Below the pieces are notes generated by a model. That model did no database searches. It was not told where the DNA came from and worked only from the letters and a program-made list of their open reading frames with translations. The position numbers and the translations under genes are program-made. A stretch of DNA of 15,563 nucleotides from Oscillospiraceae bacterium (lineage in GTDB: Bacteria; Bacillota; Clostridia; Oscillospirales; Oscillospiraceae), in assembly GCA_009785655.1 (NCBI GenBank), contig WQVW01000008.1, positions 1-15,563 on the forward strand. The letters are read 5' to 3'. Positions 1-7,706 of the stretch are shown piece by piece. Position 1 is the stretch's first letter. Every line of letters starts with the position of its first letter.

Positions 1-819
1 AGAGGCCGCGGGTCGGCAAACGCGCGGAGCGATAATGCCGTCAGAGAGACGGCCGGTGTGTATGTAACGGTGAATGGACGGCTTGTCGGGACGTACTACG
101 CGTCTTCCCACGGCGGTGCGTCTGAAAACAGCGAAAATGTGTGGGTCACGGCGTATTCGCATTTAAGAGGCGTGATTGATCCGTTTGAGGCGGAGATTGC
201 ATATAGAATACCGGGATATCAATGGGAAGTTACGTTCACCCCGGCGCAGATTACCCAGCGCTTGCGTGACAGAGGGTTCAACGTGGGGCAGATTGTCCAT
301 ATGGAAGTGTCTGAATATTCGCCGACAGGCAACGTGATCAGCGTGACGGTGAGAGACGATAACGGCAGAAATTGGACATTCAGAAGGCGAAATGAGCTTA
401 TATCCGCACTGGGTGTCCGTACACAGCGGTTTGATATCGGTGAGCGGCGATGGGTCAGCGGCGCAACTGCCACCGGGATACACGTGAATGACGCTAACGA
501 CAGACTCCCCACAGGGGCATCATCACATTATGTTGTTGGCAGCGATGGCGTTTCGCGCGCAGTGGCAGGCGAATCTATGTACGCGATAACCGGAACCAAT
601 GCGGTGGAACGCGTTGTTTCGACCGCGTCGTCAGGCGGCAGAGGTCGAATTGTCGGCGGAGGCAATGGCATGATAGACGGTGTGTTCACGATCAGGGGAA
701 CCGGTAACGGCCATAATGTTGGGATGAGCCAATGGGGCGCATATGCCATGGCGAGTTTGCACGGGAAGACTTATGTTGAGATACTTCAATTTTATTTCAC
801 GGGGGTTACTGTTGGATGA
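1..819 (+). CDS. SpoIID/LytB-domain protein, 5'-truncated by window edge
   Basis: The frame is open from base 1, so the gene starts upstream; the GTG at 58 is internal. The visible C-terminal 272 residues carry the SpoIID/LytB family pattern: a DNAVRETAG segment followed by YVTVNG and a [11 protein letters not shown] stretch near the left edge, then [19 protein letters not shown] close to the end and a terminal [12 protein letters not shown]. In the family, SpoIID is a membrane-anchored peptidoglycan lytic transglycosylase that acts during spore engulfment, while LytB-type relatives modify vegetative wall. The N-terminal anchor and the catalytic glutamate region would lie upstream of the window, so I cannot say whether this is true SpoIID or a paralog. 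The stop codon overlaps the queA start by 4 nt (ATGA), implying co-transcription and translational coupling. The queA partner suggests a SpoIID-like relative rather than the classical spoIID locus, but this is inference. Confidence 0.88.
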   Translation, partial: RGRGSANARSDNAVRETAGVYVTVNGRLVGTYYASSHGGASENSENVWVTAYSHLRGVIDPFEAEIAYRIPGYQWEVTFTPAQITQRLRDRGFNVGQIVHMEVSEYSPTGNVISVTVRDDNGRNWTFRRRNELISALGVRTQRFDIGERRWVSGATATGIHVNDANDRLPTGASSHYVVGSDGVSRAVAGESMYAITGTNAVERVVSTASSGGRGRIVGGGNGMIDGVFTIRGTGNGHNVGMSQWGAYAMASLHGKTYVEILQFYFTGVTVG

Positions 820-1838
820 ATAAAAGCGACTTTAGCTTCACGCTCCCAGAGGAGCTGATTGCACAGACACCGCTGGAGCGTCGTGAGGACTCCAGACTCA
901 TGTGCCTGAACCGGGTGACTGGGGAGACAGAACACAGGAGATTTTATGAACTACCGGATATTTTGCGCCCTGGGGATTGCCTGGTTATGAATGACTCACG
1001 CGTATTGCCGGCCCGCCTTCTCGGGAAACTGCGGACGGGCGGTGCTATTGAAGTGGTATTGTTGCGGGATTTGGGAGACGGTGTGTGGGAATGCCTCACC
1101 CGCCCCGGGAAAAAAACGAAAGTCGGCACAGAGATTATCTTCGATGACGGCGAACTCACAGCGGAAGTGATGGGAGAGGCTGAGGACGGCAACAGACTAT
1201 TAAAATTCCATTACGAAGGCATTTTTTTAGAGGTATTAGAACGGCTCGGCAGAACGCCGCTGCCGCCGTATATTCACGAAGAGCTGGAGGATTCGGAGCG
1301 GTATCAGACCGTGTATTCAAAAGAAGTAGGTTCTGCCGCCGCGCCAACAGCTGGATTGCACTTTACCAAAGAACTGCTGGCGGAGATAGAGTCCCGGGGG
1401 GTGGAGCTGTGTTATCTGACGCTGCATGTGGGCTTGGGCACGTTCCGTCCTGTCAAGGTGGACGATATTGAAAATCACAGGATGCACGCCGAATACTGCC
1501 TGATATCAGCAGATACGGCGGCACGGATAAACAAGGCGAGAGCGGCCGGTGGACGCGTAATTTGTGTCGGCACCACCTCCTGCCGGACACTGGAATCAGT
1601 CGCCGATGAATCAGGGAACCTTTCCGAATTTTCGGGATTCACGGATATTTTCATCTATCCTGGATATAAATTCAAAGCCACAGACGGACTGATTACGAAT
1701 TTTCACTTGCCGGAAAGCACGCTGATCATGATGATATCAGCCTTCGCCGGACGCGAAAATGTGCTGGATGCGTATAATGAAGCCGTGAGAGAGCGGTACA
1801 GATTCTTCTCTTTCGGCGACGCGATGCTGATTGTGTAG
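816..1838 (+). CDS. queA: S-adenosylmethionine:tRNA ribosyltransferase-isomerase QueA
   Basis: This enzyme transfers and isomerises the ribosyl part of S-adenosylmethionine onto 7-aminomethyl-7-deazaguanine in tRNA, giving epoxyqueuosine at the wobble position of GUN anticodons. The 340-residue protein has the family's usual length (about 340-356). It shows the expected landmarks: an N-terminal [33 protein letters not shown] near residue 60-70, a central [12 protein letters not shown] motif, and [17 protein letters not shown] near the C terminus. The ATG at 816 overlaps the upstream stop by 4 nt, with a G-rich stretch (801-805) as a modest ribosome site. It is the last gene of its transcript, because a hairpin terminator follows 19 nt after the stop. 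Identification is secure from motifs and full length. Other queuosine genes (tgt, queG/queH) are not in the window. Confidence 0.97.
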   Translation: MNKSDFSFTLPEELIAQTPLERREDSRLMCLNRVTGETEHRRFYELPDILRPGDCLVMNDSRVLPARLLGKLRTGGAIEVVLLRDLGDGVWECLTRPGKKTKVGTEIIFDDGELTAEVMGEAEDGNRLLKFHYEGIFLEVLERLGRTPLPPYIHEELEDSERYQTVYSKEVGSAAAPTAGLHFTKELLAEIESRGVELCYLTLHVGLGTFRPVKVDDIENHRMHAEYCLISADTAARINKARAAGGRVICVGTTSCRTLESVADESGNLSEFSGFTDIFIYPGYKFKATDGLITNFHLPESTLIMMISAFAGRENVLDAYNEAVRERYRFFSFGDAMLIV

Positions 1839-1846
1839 CAGAGATA

Positions 1847-1875
1847 TTGTAAAGTTTTCCCTGTGATGGTATGAT
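1847..1875 (+). promoter_or_regulatory. Candidate promoter of the ABC exporter operon, inside the queA terminator
   Basis: TTGTAA (1847-1852) and TATGAT (1870-1875) are separated by exactly 17 nt, and TGG precedes the -10 box, which makes it an extended -10 (TGn). The -10 sits in the loop of the terminator hairpin at 1858-1888. Transcription would start near 1882, upstream of the ABC genes, and such a transcript would keep only the 3' arm of the hairpin and so escape termination. The match is 4/6 and 5/6, so this is a prediction from sequence only. Confidence 0.45.
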
Positions 1876-1901
1876 GCTATCACAGGGAGTTGTGTTTTTT
1901 T
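1858..1901 (+). terminator. Intrinsic terminator after queA
   Basis: The arms TCCCTGTGAT (1858-1867) and ATCACAGGGA (1879-1888) pair perfectly over 10 bp. Seven T residues follow at 1895-1901, after a 6-nt gap. The position, 19 nt past the queA stop and before the ABC genes, fits the end of the SpoIID-queA transcript. The offset U-tract makes it somewhat atypical. Confidence 0.7.
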
Positions 1902-1927
1902 GAGCGTATTAAGGGAGGAATTGCCGC

Positions 1928-3688
1928 ATGTTTAAGATCTTTAGATATTTACAGCGAAAAGAATGGCTGCAAGTGGGGCTTGTTTTTCTATTTGCAGTAC
2001 TGCAAGTTAGACTTGACCTAATGATTCCTAGTTATTTCAGGCGCATAACAATGCTGGCGCAGATGCCGGACAGTTTGACGAGCGAGATCGTGACAATTGG
2101 TGCGTTCATGCTGCTTTGCGCTTTGGGCAGTTTGGCTTGCGTGATTGCCATAAGCTTCTTGGCGTCACGTGTTTCGGCGGCGTTATCGATGCGGCTGCGT
2201 GATATGCTTTTCGACAAAGTGGCGGATTTTTCTATGGAAGAATTCGCAAGATTTTCCACCTCCAGCTTGATTGCGAGATCCACAAACGACATTACGCAGA
2301 TACAGCAATTTGCGATGTCGGCGATGCAGATGCTATTGAAAGTGCCGATTTTGGCCGTCGGTGGAATGATTGGAATCGCAGGCAGCGGCATAGAGTGGAC
2401 CATCGCGGCGTTGATAGCGTTCGTATTCATGTTGATCGTCGTCGCTTGCACGATGGCGGTGGTGATGCCGCAGTTCAAAAAAATGCAGAAACTGGTGGAT
2501 CGACTAAACCTCACCGTGCGGGAGAGTTTGGCAGGCCGCTATGTTATCAGGGCGTTTAACGCGGAAGCATATCACGAGGAAAAATTTGAAGCGGCGAACA
2601 GCGGATTCACCGACACGGACAGGAAAACAAATCGTACGATGGCAGTGATGAGTCCGGTAATGTCGCTGGGTTCAAACGGGGTGATTATCGCGGTCTATAT
2701 AATAGGTGCGCTGATGATAAATGCTGCCGGACAGGCAGAATCGCTGACCGTGTTCTCCAACATGATTGTGATGACGTTTTACCTGCGGCTGCTGTTTGAC
2801 GCGATTAAGTTTATAACTAAAGTGGTTCCAAGAATCCCGCGGGCAATTGTGTCCGCCGGACGCATCATTGAGGTACTGAATACTGAACCCATGATAAAAG
2901 AAGGGAATCTGGCGGAAGGACTGCCCAACGTTCGAGGAGAGATTGCGTTTCGCAACGTGGGGTTCAAGTATCCGGGTGCCGCCGCCAGTGCGCTGGAGGG
3001 AATAACTTTTACTGCGAAGCAAGGGGAGACGGTTGCATTTATCGGTTCCACAGGCAGCGGGAAGACCACGTTGATAAACTTGGTTATGCGCTTTTTCGAT
3101 GCCAATGAGGGTGAGATACTGATAAACGGCGTGGATATCAAAGCGTACAAAACGGAGGCGTTGAATGACAAGCTGGGATATGTGCCGCAGAAATCGGTGC
3201 TGTTCAAAGGCACGGTGAGTTCTAATGTGGCCTATGGCGATAACGGCAAGGGCGGATATTCTCCAGCCGATATCGAAAAAGCCATACAAATTGCACGGGC
3301 GGAGGAATTTGTCAGCCAGCTTGAGGGTGGAGTTAATGCCGCGGTGTCTCAACGCGGGGTGAATTTTTCCGGCGGACAAAAACAGCGGCTGTCTATTGCC
3401 CGCGCTGTCTGCCGGACGCCGGAGATTCTGATATTTGATGATTCATTTTCCGCGTTGGATTACAAGACAGACCGGGAGGTGAGGCAATCACTATCCACCG
3501 AAACGGATGGTGCAACAAGGCTGATTGTCGCGCAGAGAATCGGCACGATTATTGACGCGGATCAGATTATTGTACTCGATGACGGCAACATCGCCGGCAT
3601 CGGGACGCATAAAGAATTGCTGGAATCGTGCCAAGTCTATAGAGAAATAGCCAAGTCACAATTAAGTGAGGAGGAGTTAGCGTCATGA
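1928..3688 (+). CDS. ABC exporter half-transporter, degenerate-site subunit of a heterodimer
   Basis: This is a 586-residue fused membrane/ATPase half-transporter. The N-terminal ~310 residues are a type IV (ABC exporter) membrane domain with about six hydrophobic segments; the rest is the nucleotide-binding domain. Visible motifs are Walker A GSTGSGKT (373-380), a canonical-type signature FSGGQ (480-484) and Walker B ILIFDD (500-505). The catalytic glutamate after Walker B is replaced by Asp505, and the switch histidine is replaced by Gln536 (VAQRIGTI). In known heterodimeric exporters (BmrC/BmrD, TM287/288 type) this combination marks the subunit whose own Walker motifs form the non-hydrolytic site. 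GGGAGG precedes the ATG. It overlaps the next gene by 4 nt, and that gene supplies the matching half. It probably exports a drug, lipid or peptide, but the substrate cannot be read from the sequence. No regulator gene sits beside the pair. Confidence 0.93.
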   Translation: MFKIFRYLQRKEWLQVGLVFLFAVLQVRLDLMIPSYFRRITMLAQMPDSLTSEIVTIGAFMLLCALGSLACVIAISFLASRVSAALSMRLRDMLFDKVADFSMEEFARFSTSSLIARSTNDITQIQQFAMSAMQMLLKVPILAVGGMIGIAGSGIEWTIAALIAFVFMLIVVACTMAVVMPQFKKMQKLVDRLNLTVRESLAGRYVIRAFNAEAYHEEKFEAANSGFTDTDRKTNRTMAVMSPVMSLGSNGVIIAVYIIGALMINAAGQAESLTVFSNMIVMTFYLRLLFDAIKFITKVVPRIPRAIVSAGRIIEVLNTEPMIKEGNLAEGLPNVRGEIAFRNVGFKYPGAAASALEGITFTAKQGETVAFIGSTGSGKTTLINLVMRFFDANEGEILINGVDIKAYKTEALNDKLGYVPQKSVLFKGTVSSNVAYGDNGKGGYSPADIEKAIQIARAEEFVSQLEGGVNAAVSQRGVNFSGGQKQRLSIARAVCRTPEILIFDDSFSALDYKTDREVRQSLSTETDGATRLIVAQRIGTIIDADQIIVLDDGNIAGIGTHKELLESCQVYREIAKSQLSEEELAS

Positions 3689-5532
3689 GCGAAAATGAGA
3701 AAAAGATTGAATCCGACAATAACAGCGACAAAAGACTCAAAGGCGCGTCAATGGGGACAAATCATTTCGGAAACGTTGCCGAAGACGTGGATAGCTATGG
3801 CAAGACATGGCGGAAGCTGATTTCATATTGCAGAAAGCATTTGTCCGTTATCGTGATGGCACTGATTCTGATTTTAGCTTCCAACGTCCTACAAGTCATC
3901 GCCCCCGGCAGATTACGGGTTTTGACCGATATTATTCAAAACGGAATTTCAGGCACGATTGAGATGAACGCTGTCATAACCGTGGCGGTAACGCTGGCAG
4001 TTATATACGCGATAGTTGCGCTGTTAAACTTTCTGCAAAGCTTTATCATGGCTGGCGTTACGGCGAGAATATCTGAGCATTTGCGCACCGAGATTTCGCG
4101 GAAAATCAACAAGCTGCCGCTTAAATTTTTCGACTCAGTGAGCTTGGGCGATATAATCAGCCGTGTGACAAATGACGTGGATACAATCGGACAGACGCTG
4201 AACCAGAATATCGGGACGCTGATGGCGTCGTCCACGCTGTTCATCGGGTCGCTTATTTTGATGGTCTGGACAAACTGGATCCTGGCACTTGTGGTGGTCG
4301 CGGCCAGTGCTGTCGGATTTGTGTCTTCAAAGGCCGTGCTATCCCGGTCGAAAAAGTTTTTCAAGGCGCAGCAAACCGGCATTGGTGCTGTCGGCGGACA
4401 TGTGGAGGAGATATATTCAGGTCACAGCGTTATGAAGGCATACAACGGCAAAAAAGCGGCGAAAGAGACGTTTGCAGAACTGAACCGCAACCTGTACACC
4501 GCCGCATGGAAAGCGCAGTTTGTATCAGGATTTGTTACGCCGCTTATGCAGTTTTCCGGCACTTTTGCGTATGTGGCCGTCTGCGTTGTGGGTGCGATGC
4601 TTGTGATGAGAGGACAGATCACTTTCGGCGTGATTGTGGCGTTTTTGCTGTACGTCAGTCAGTTTACACAAGGGTTGACACATATCGCGGAAACATTTCC
4701 CGGCCTGCAAGGTACCACGGCGGCGAGTGAGCGTGTGTTTGATTTGCTGGATGAAGAAGAGCTCTCAGACGAAAGCGATAAGACGCAGAGACTTGACGAT
4801 ATTAAAGGCGACGTTGGGTTTGCGCATGTCAAATTCGGATACACACGCGACAAGGCGGTGATCCACGATTTTTCGGCGCAGATAAAATCAGGACAGAAAA
4901 TCGCCATTGTTGGCCCGACCGGAGCGGGAAAGACGACGATTGTAAATCTGCTGATGCGTTTCTACGAACTCGACGGCGGTGAGATATCGATAGACGGCGT
5001 CCCAATCAGCCAGATTACACGGGCAAACGTGCATGACCAATTCAGCATGGTTCTGCAGGACACATGGTTGTTTGAGGGGAGTGTCCGTGAAAATATCATG
5101 TATAACAAAGTCGGTGTGACAGAGGAAGAGATCGTCGCTGTCTGTCAAGCCATAGGACTGCACCACTTTATCACCGCCCTGCCGGACGGTTACAGCACCA
5201 TCCTGAATGATAACGCAAGCATGTCAGAGGGGCAGAAACAGCTTGTGGCCATTGCGCGTGCAATGATCCACAACGCGCCGATGTTGATTTTGGACGAAGC
5301 GACAAGCTCCGTCGATACCCGCACAGAGGCATTGATTCAAGCTGCGATGGATCAACTGATGACTGGCAGAACCTCGTTCGTCATCGCGCACAGATTGTCC
5401 ACTATCAAGAACGCCGACTTGATCTTTGTGCTGAAAGACGGCGATATCATCGAAAGCGGCACACATAACGAGCTGTTGGGACAGAACGGGTTTTATACGG
5501 AGCTGTATAACAGCCAGTTTGAGGTGAAGTAG
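3685..5532 (+). CDS. ABC exporter half-transporter, catalytic-Walker subunit of a heterodimer
   Basis: This 615-residue partner of the preceding subunit has a hydrophilic N-terminal extension of about 45 residues, then a six-helix exporter membrane domain and a nucleotide-binding domain. Walker A is GPTGAGKT (410-417), Walker B is MLILDE (533-538) with the catalytic Glu538, and the switch His569 is present (IAHRLSTI). Its signature is MSEGQ (513-517), with Glu in place of the first glycine of LSGGQ. A degenerate signature here pairs with the degenerate Walker B/switch residues of the first subunit, so one composite ATP site is impaired and the other is fully catalytic. The start follows a strong GAGGAGGAG ribosome site (3668-3676) and overlaps the previous stop by 4 nt. 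No clear terminator follows the stop, so read-through towards the riboswitch leader is possible. The substrate is unknown. Confidence 0.94.
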   Translation: MSENEKKIESDNNSDKRLKGASMGTNHFGNVAEDVDSYGKTWRKLISYCRKHLSVIVMALILILASNVLQVIAPGRLRVLTDIIQNGISGTIEMNAVITVAVTLAVIYAIVALLNFLQSFIMAGVTARISEHLRTEISRKINKLPLKFFDSVSLGDIISRVTNDVDTIGQTLNQNIGTLMASSTLFIGSLILMVWTNWILALVVVAASAVGFVSSKAVLSRSKKFFKAQQTGIGAVGGHVEEIYSGHSVMKAYNGKKAAKETFAELNRNLYTAAWKAQFVSGFVTPLMQFSGTFAYVAVCVVGAMLVMRGQITFGVIVAFLLYVSQFTQGLTHIAETFPGLQGTTAASERVFDLLDEEELSDESDKTQRLDDIKGDVGFAHVKFGYTRDKAVIHDFSAQIKSGQKIAIVGPTGAGKTTIVNLLMRFYELDGGEISIDGVPISQITRANVHDQFSMVLQDTWLFEGSVRENIMYNKVGVTEEEIVAVCQAIGLHHFITALPDGYSTILNDNASMSEGQKQLVAIARAMIHNAPMLILDEATSSVDTRTEALIQAAMDQLMTGRTSFVIAHRLSTIKNADLIFVLKDGDIIESGTHNELLGQNGFYTELYNSQFEVK

Positions 5533-5589
5533 CAATCTTTAACAATACAGGCATTCTTCGCTGCATCCTGAACTATTTAACTAGATATA

Positions 5590-5637
5590 AAGCGTTCGTG
5601 CGCGGAGAACATGCGGGGCAATCAGCGCAAAACGCTT
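5590..5637 (+). repeat. Imperfect inverted repeat abutting the cob promoter
   Basis: AAGCGTT (5590-5596) is an exact inverted match to AACGCTT (5631-5637), and an inner GCGC (5600-5603) matches GCGC (5625-5628). The outer right arm overlaps the first two bases of the -35 box. There is no T-tract, so it is a poor terminator. It could be an operator, a weak terminator for the ABC operon, or chance. Confidence 0.35.
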
Positions 5638-5664
5638 GACAGCGGTGCGCGGGTCGCGTATAAT
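5636..5664 (+). promoter_or_regulatory. Consensus sigma-A promoter of the cobalamin operon
   Basis: TTGACA (5636-5641) and TATAAT (5659-5664) are both perfect consensus boxes with the optimal 17-nt spacer. The expected start point, about 5671, coincides with the first base of the riboswitch P1 strand. A perfect promoter is what one expects when control is exerted downstream by a riboswitch. Confidence 0.9.
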
Positions 5665-5670
5665 CAACTC

Positions 5671-5857
5671 GAAACTTAATATGGGTGCGAAAAATGAAGG
5701 TGTGAGGGAATCAGGTAAGAATCCTGAGCAGTCCTGCTGCCGTATTGACCTAGCTATGCTTCACGTCCTATCAGGACGGCCATTGGGTATTTTATTTGCC
5801 CGAGAAGGCGAAGCGTTGGCGCTAAAAGGGTCTGAGCCGGAAGACCTGCCTCGTTTT
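5671..5857 (+). promoter_or_regulatory. Cobalamin riboswitch aptamer
   Basis: The leader shows the conserved adenosylcobalamin-riboswitch layout. The core GGGAATC begins at 5706 and is followed by a TCAGG/CCTGA helix (5711-5715 with 5723-5727) and a GCAGTCCTGCTGC segment, corresponding to the GCgGtCCCGCC region of the family. A CGTCCT/AGGACG hairpin lies at 5764-5778. The 3' end carries the B12 box AGCCGGAAGACCTGCC (5835-5850). P1 can form between GAAAC (5671-5675) and GTTTT (5853-5857). The downstream genes are all cobalamin assembly or uptake genes, which supports the call. The expected behaviour is repression when cobalamin is bound. The class and exact pairing should be tested with a covariance model. 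Confidence 0.9.
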
Positions 5858-5987
5858 AAAATGGTTTTGCAAAAAACCGTTTCTGTAATGGCTCCACAGT
5901 GCATGGGGACAATATGGTTTGTCGCGGGATTCAGCTCCGGCGCGTGAGCGTTGTTTATTGAGGCGATTCCGTTATGAAAACAATTGT
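5858..5987 (+). promoter_or_regulatory. Expression platform between aptamer and terminator, with candidate antiterminator
   Basis: No credible gene lies here. A 10-bp A/T-rich hairpin (5859-5868 with 5873-5882) is capped by a GCAA tetraloop directly after the aptamer. CTCCGGCG (5935-5942) is perfectly complementary to CGCCGGAG (6008-6015) inside the 3' arm of the terminator, so it can compete with terminator formation. Part of the same segment (TCCGGC, 5936-5941) is also complementary to GCCGGA (5836-5841) in the B12 box. These pairings are seen in sequence; the switching role is inference. Confidence 0.5.
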
Positions 5988-6028
5988 CCTGACTCCGGTG
6001 GGATTTCCGCCGGAGTCAGGATTTTTTT
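5988..6028 (+). terminator. Riboswitch-controlled intrinsic terminator before cobT
   Basis: CCTGACTCCGG (5988-5998) pairs perfectly with CCGGAGTCAGG (6010-6020). The stem extends to 14 bp with one T-G wobble around a 5-nt loop, and seven Ts follow (6022-6028). The cobT ribosome site GAGGAG starts at 6029, immediately after the T-run. This indicates transcriptional attenuation by the upstream riboswitch. Confidence 0.92.
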
Positions 6029-6043
6029 GAGGAGAATAAAACT

Positions 6044-7141
6044 ATGTTGTCAGATCGGTTAAAAGAATACATATCGCGGATCAAGCCGCTTGATACCGAT
6101 GCAATGGAACGCGCGAGAGTCCGGCTTGAAAATCTTGCAAAGCCGCCCGGAAGCCTCGGCAGACTTGAAGACATTGTCGAAAAACTGGCCGGAATCAGCG
6201 GGGCGCTGTTTTACGACACAAGCAAGCGGTGCGTAATCATTATGTCCGGGGACAACGGGGTTTTTGAAGAAGGCGTCGCCGCGACACCGCAATCGGTCAC
6301 ATACGCGCAGACCATCAACTTTGCCAGAGGGCTCACGGGCGTTGCAGCCATAGCGAAACAATTCAATACCGACCTGATTATCACAGACGTTGGGATCAAC
6401 GCCGACATAGATTTTCCCGGTGTGAGAAACAGGAAAATCAGAAAGGCCACGTGGAACATCGCCAAAGGCGACGCCATGACATACGCAGAGGCAGAGCAAG
6501 CGATCTTAGTCGGTATAGAGACAGGCATTGAAGCCGCGGGGAGCGGATATAAACTGCTTGGCGCAGGGGAGATGGGTATCGCGAATACAACGACTTCCGC
6601 CGCCGTATTATGCGCGCTGACAGGGTTGCCGGCGGAGCAGATAGCCGGAAAAGGTGCGGGACTGAAAGAAGCGGCGTACAGGCATAAAATCGAAGTGGTG
6701 AGAAATGCTGTCCAGAACAACAAGCCGGATGTAAGTGATGCGGTTGATGTTTTATCAAAGGTGGGCGGGTTTGAACTGGCGGCCATGACGGGCGTATTTT
6801 TAGGTGGGGCGATTGCCCGTGTGCCAGTGGTGATTGACGGATTCGTCTCGATAGTCGCCGCCCTCTGCGCGGCGCGGATTTCGCCGGTTGCGAAAGATTA
6901 TATGATCGCCTCTCACGCATCGTTTGAGCAAGGATTTGTACACGCAGCAAATGCGCTGGGGGTAGAGCCGTATATGAACCTGAACATGCGCCTCGGCGAA
7001 GGCAGCGGATGCCCGATCATGTTTGCGCTGATCGATGCCGCGTGTGCGGCGATGCGGGACATGGCGACATTTGAAGAAGCTGAGATCAATGACGAATATG
7101 TAGATGAAATCAGGGCTGGTGACAGCTTTACGATACGGTGA
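6044..7141 (+). CDS. cobT: Nicotinate-nucleotide:dimethylbenzimidazole phosphoribosyltransferase CobT
   Basis: CobT activates the lower-ligand base by moving phosphoribose from nicotinate mononucleotide onto 5,6-dimethylbenzimidazole or a similar base, giving alpha-ribazole phosphate. The 365-residue protein has the usual length. Visible landmarks are LAKPPGSLGRLE (31-42), MSGDNGVFEEGVAATPQSVT (67-86), GEMGIANTTTSAA (175-187) and MRLGEGSG (315-322), where Glu319 matches the catalytic base of the family. After GEGSG the usual small-residue stretch reads CPIMF, a modest departure. It is the first gene of the riboswitch-controlled operon, with ribosome site GAGGAG at 6029-6034, nine nt before the ATG. 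The base it activates cannot be told from sequence; no dimethylbenzimidazole synthesis genes are visible here. Confidence 0.96.
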   Translation: MLSDRLKEYISRIKPLDTDAMERARVRLENLAKPPGSLGRLEDIVEKLAGISGALFYDTSKRCVIIMSGDNGVFEEGVAATPQSVTYAQTINFARGLTGVAAIAKQFNTDLIITDVGINADIDFPGVRNRKIRKATWNIAKGDAMTYAEAEQAILVGIETGIEAAGSGYKLLGAGEMGIANTTTSAAVLCALTGLPAEQIAGKGAGLKEAAYRHKIEVVRNAVQNNKPDVSDAVDVLSKVGGFELAAMTGVFLGGAIARVPVVIDGFVSIVAALCAARISPVAKDYMIASHASFEQGFVHAANALGVEPYMNLNMRLGEGSGCPIMFALIDAACAAMRDMATFEEAEINDEYVDEIRAGDSFTIR

Positions 7142-7145
7142 TGCG

Positions 7146-7706
7146 ATGAGAATATTTATTTCAGGCGGATGCAAAAACGGAAAGTCCTATTACGCTCAAC
7201 AGTTAGCAAAAGCGCAGGCGACGGATTCGCTGTACTATGTCGCGACGATGCAATCGGCGGACTCAGAAGACGATGAACGTATCGAACGGCACAGACAGGA
7301 GCGAGACGGTTGGGGATTTGCAACGGTGGAGCAGCCCTGCGATATTGAAAATATTTTGCATGAATGCGACAGCGGCGGTTCTTTTTTGCTGGATAGTTTA
7401 ACTGCGTTGTTGTCAAACGAAATGTTCCCAGCGGATGGCGATATGAATGAACACGCGGCAGAGAAGATAACACGCGGGCTCAACCGAGTTTTGGATGAGG
7501 TCGAAAATATAGTCATCGTTTCAGACTATATATACAGCGACGCGATGATATATGATGCACTGACAGAGCAATACCGCCGGTCACTGGCCAATCTCGACCG
7601 TGAAGCCGCAAAAAGATGTGATGTGGTACTTGAAGTTGCGTATACGAGTTTGATTGTCCATAAAGGCAAGGAAGTGTTCGGTGGCGTTGATGAAAAGATT
7701 CTTTAA
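7146..7706 (+). CDS. cobU: CobU-type adenosylcobinamide kinase (guanylyltransferase half divergent)
   Basis: CobU phosphorylates adenosylcobinamide and then attaches GMP to make AdoCbi-GDP, the substrate of CobS. This 186-residue protein, close to the family's ~181, starts with MRIFISGGCKNGKS, an intact P-loop (7-14). It keeps the RIxxHxxxR...W block (R45, His49, W56), where the guanylylated histidine of the family lies. The C-terminal family motif NEVGxGIVP is replaced by SDYIYSDA (126-133), although the following YRRSLANLDREAAKRCDVVLEV still aligns with the RFRDxxGxxNQxLAxxxDxV helix. I chose the ATG at 7146 because the protein then begins exactly at the P-loop strand; the upstream ATG at 7104 lies inside cobT and adds an unsupported extension. 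It starts 4 nt after cobT and overlaps cobS by 17 nt. Confidence 0.9.
   Translation: MRIFISGGCKNGKSYYAQQLAKAQATDSLYYVATMQSADSEDDERIERHRQERDGWGFATVEQPCDIENILHECDSGGSFLLDSLTALLSNEMFPADGDMNEHAAEKITRGLNRVLDEVENIVIVSDYIYSDAMIYDALTEQYRRSLANLDREAAKRCDVVLEVAYTSLIVHKGKEVFGGVDEKIL

Noticed and set aside
2672..3379. Long minus-strand open frames inside the ABC genes
   Set aside because: They are antisense to well-conserved Walker and signature motifs on the + strand and have no recognisable family features.
5636..5947. A 103-codon + strand open frame over the cobT leader
   Set aside because: It covers the promoter, riboswitch aptamer and expression platform, lacks a ribosome site, and its translation resembles nothing; the RNA structure explains the conservation.
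7104..7145. Upstream in-frame start for cobU
   Set aside because: It lies inside cobT and adds 14 residues before the P-loop strand where CobU proteins normally begin.
7654..7689. Upstream TTG start for cobS
   Set aside because: It is deep inside cobU, gives an atypical N terminus, and the ATG at 7690 yields normal family length.
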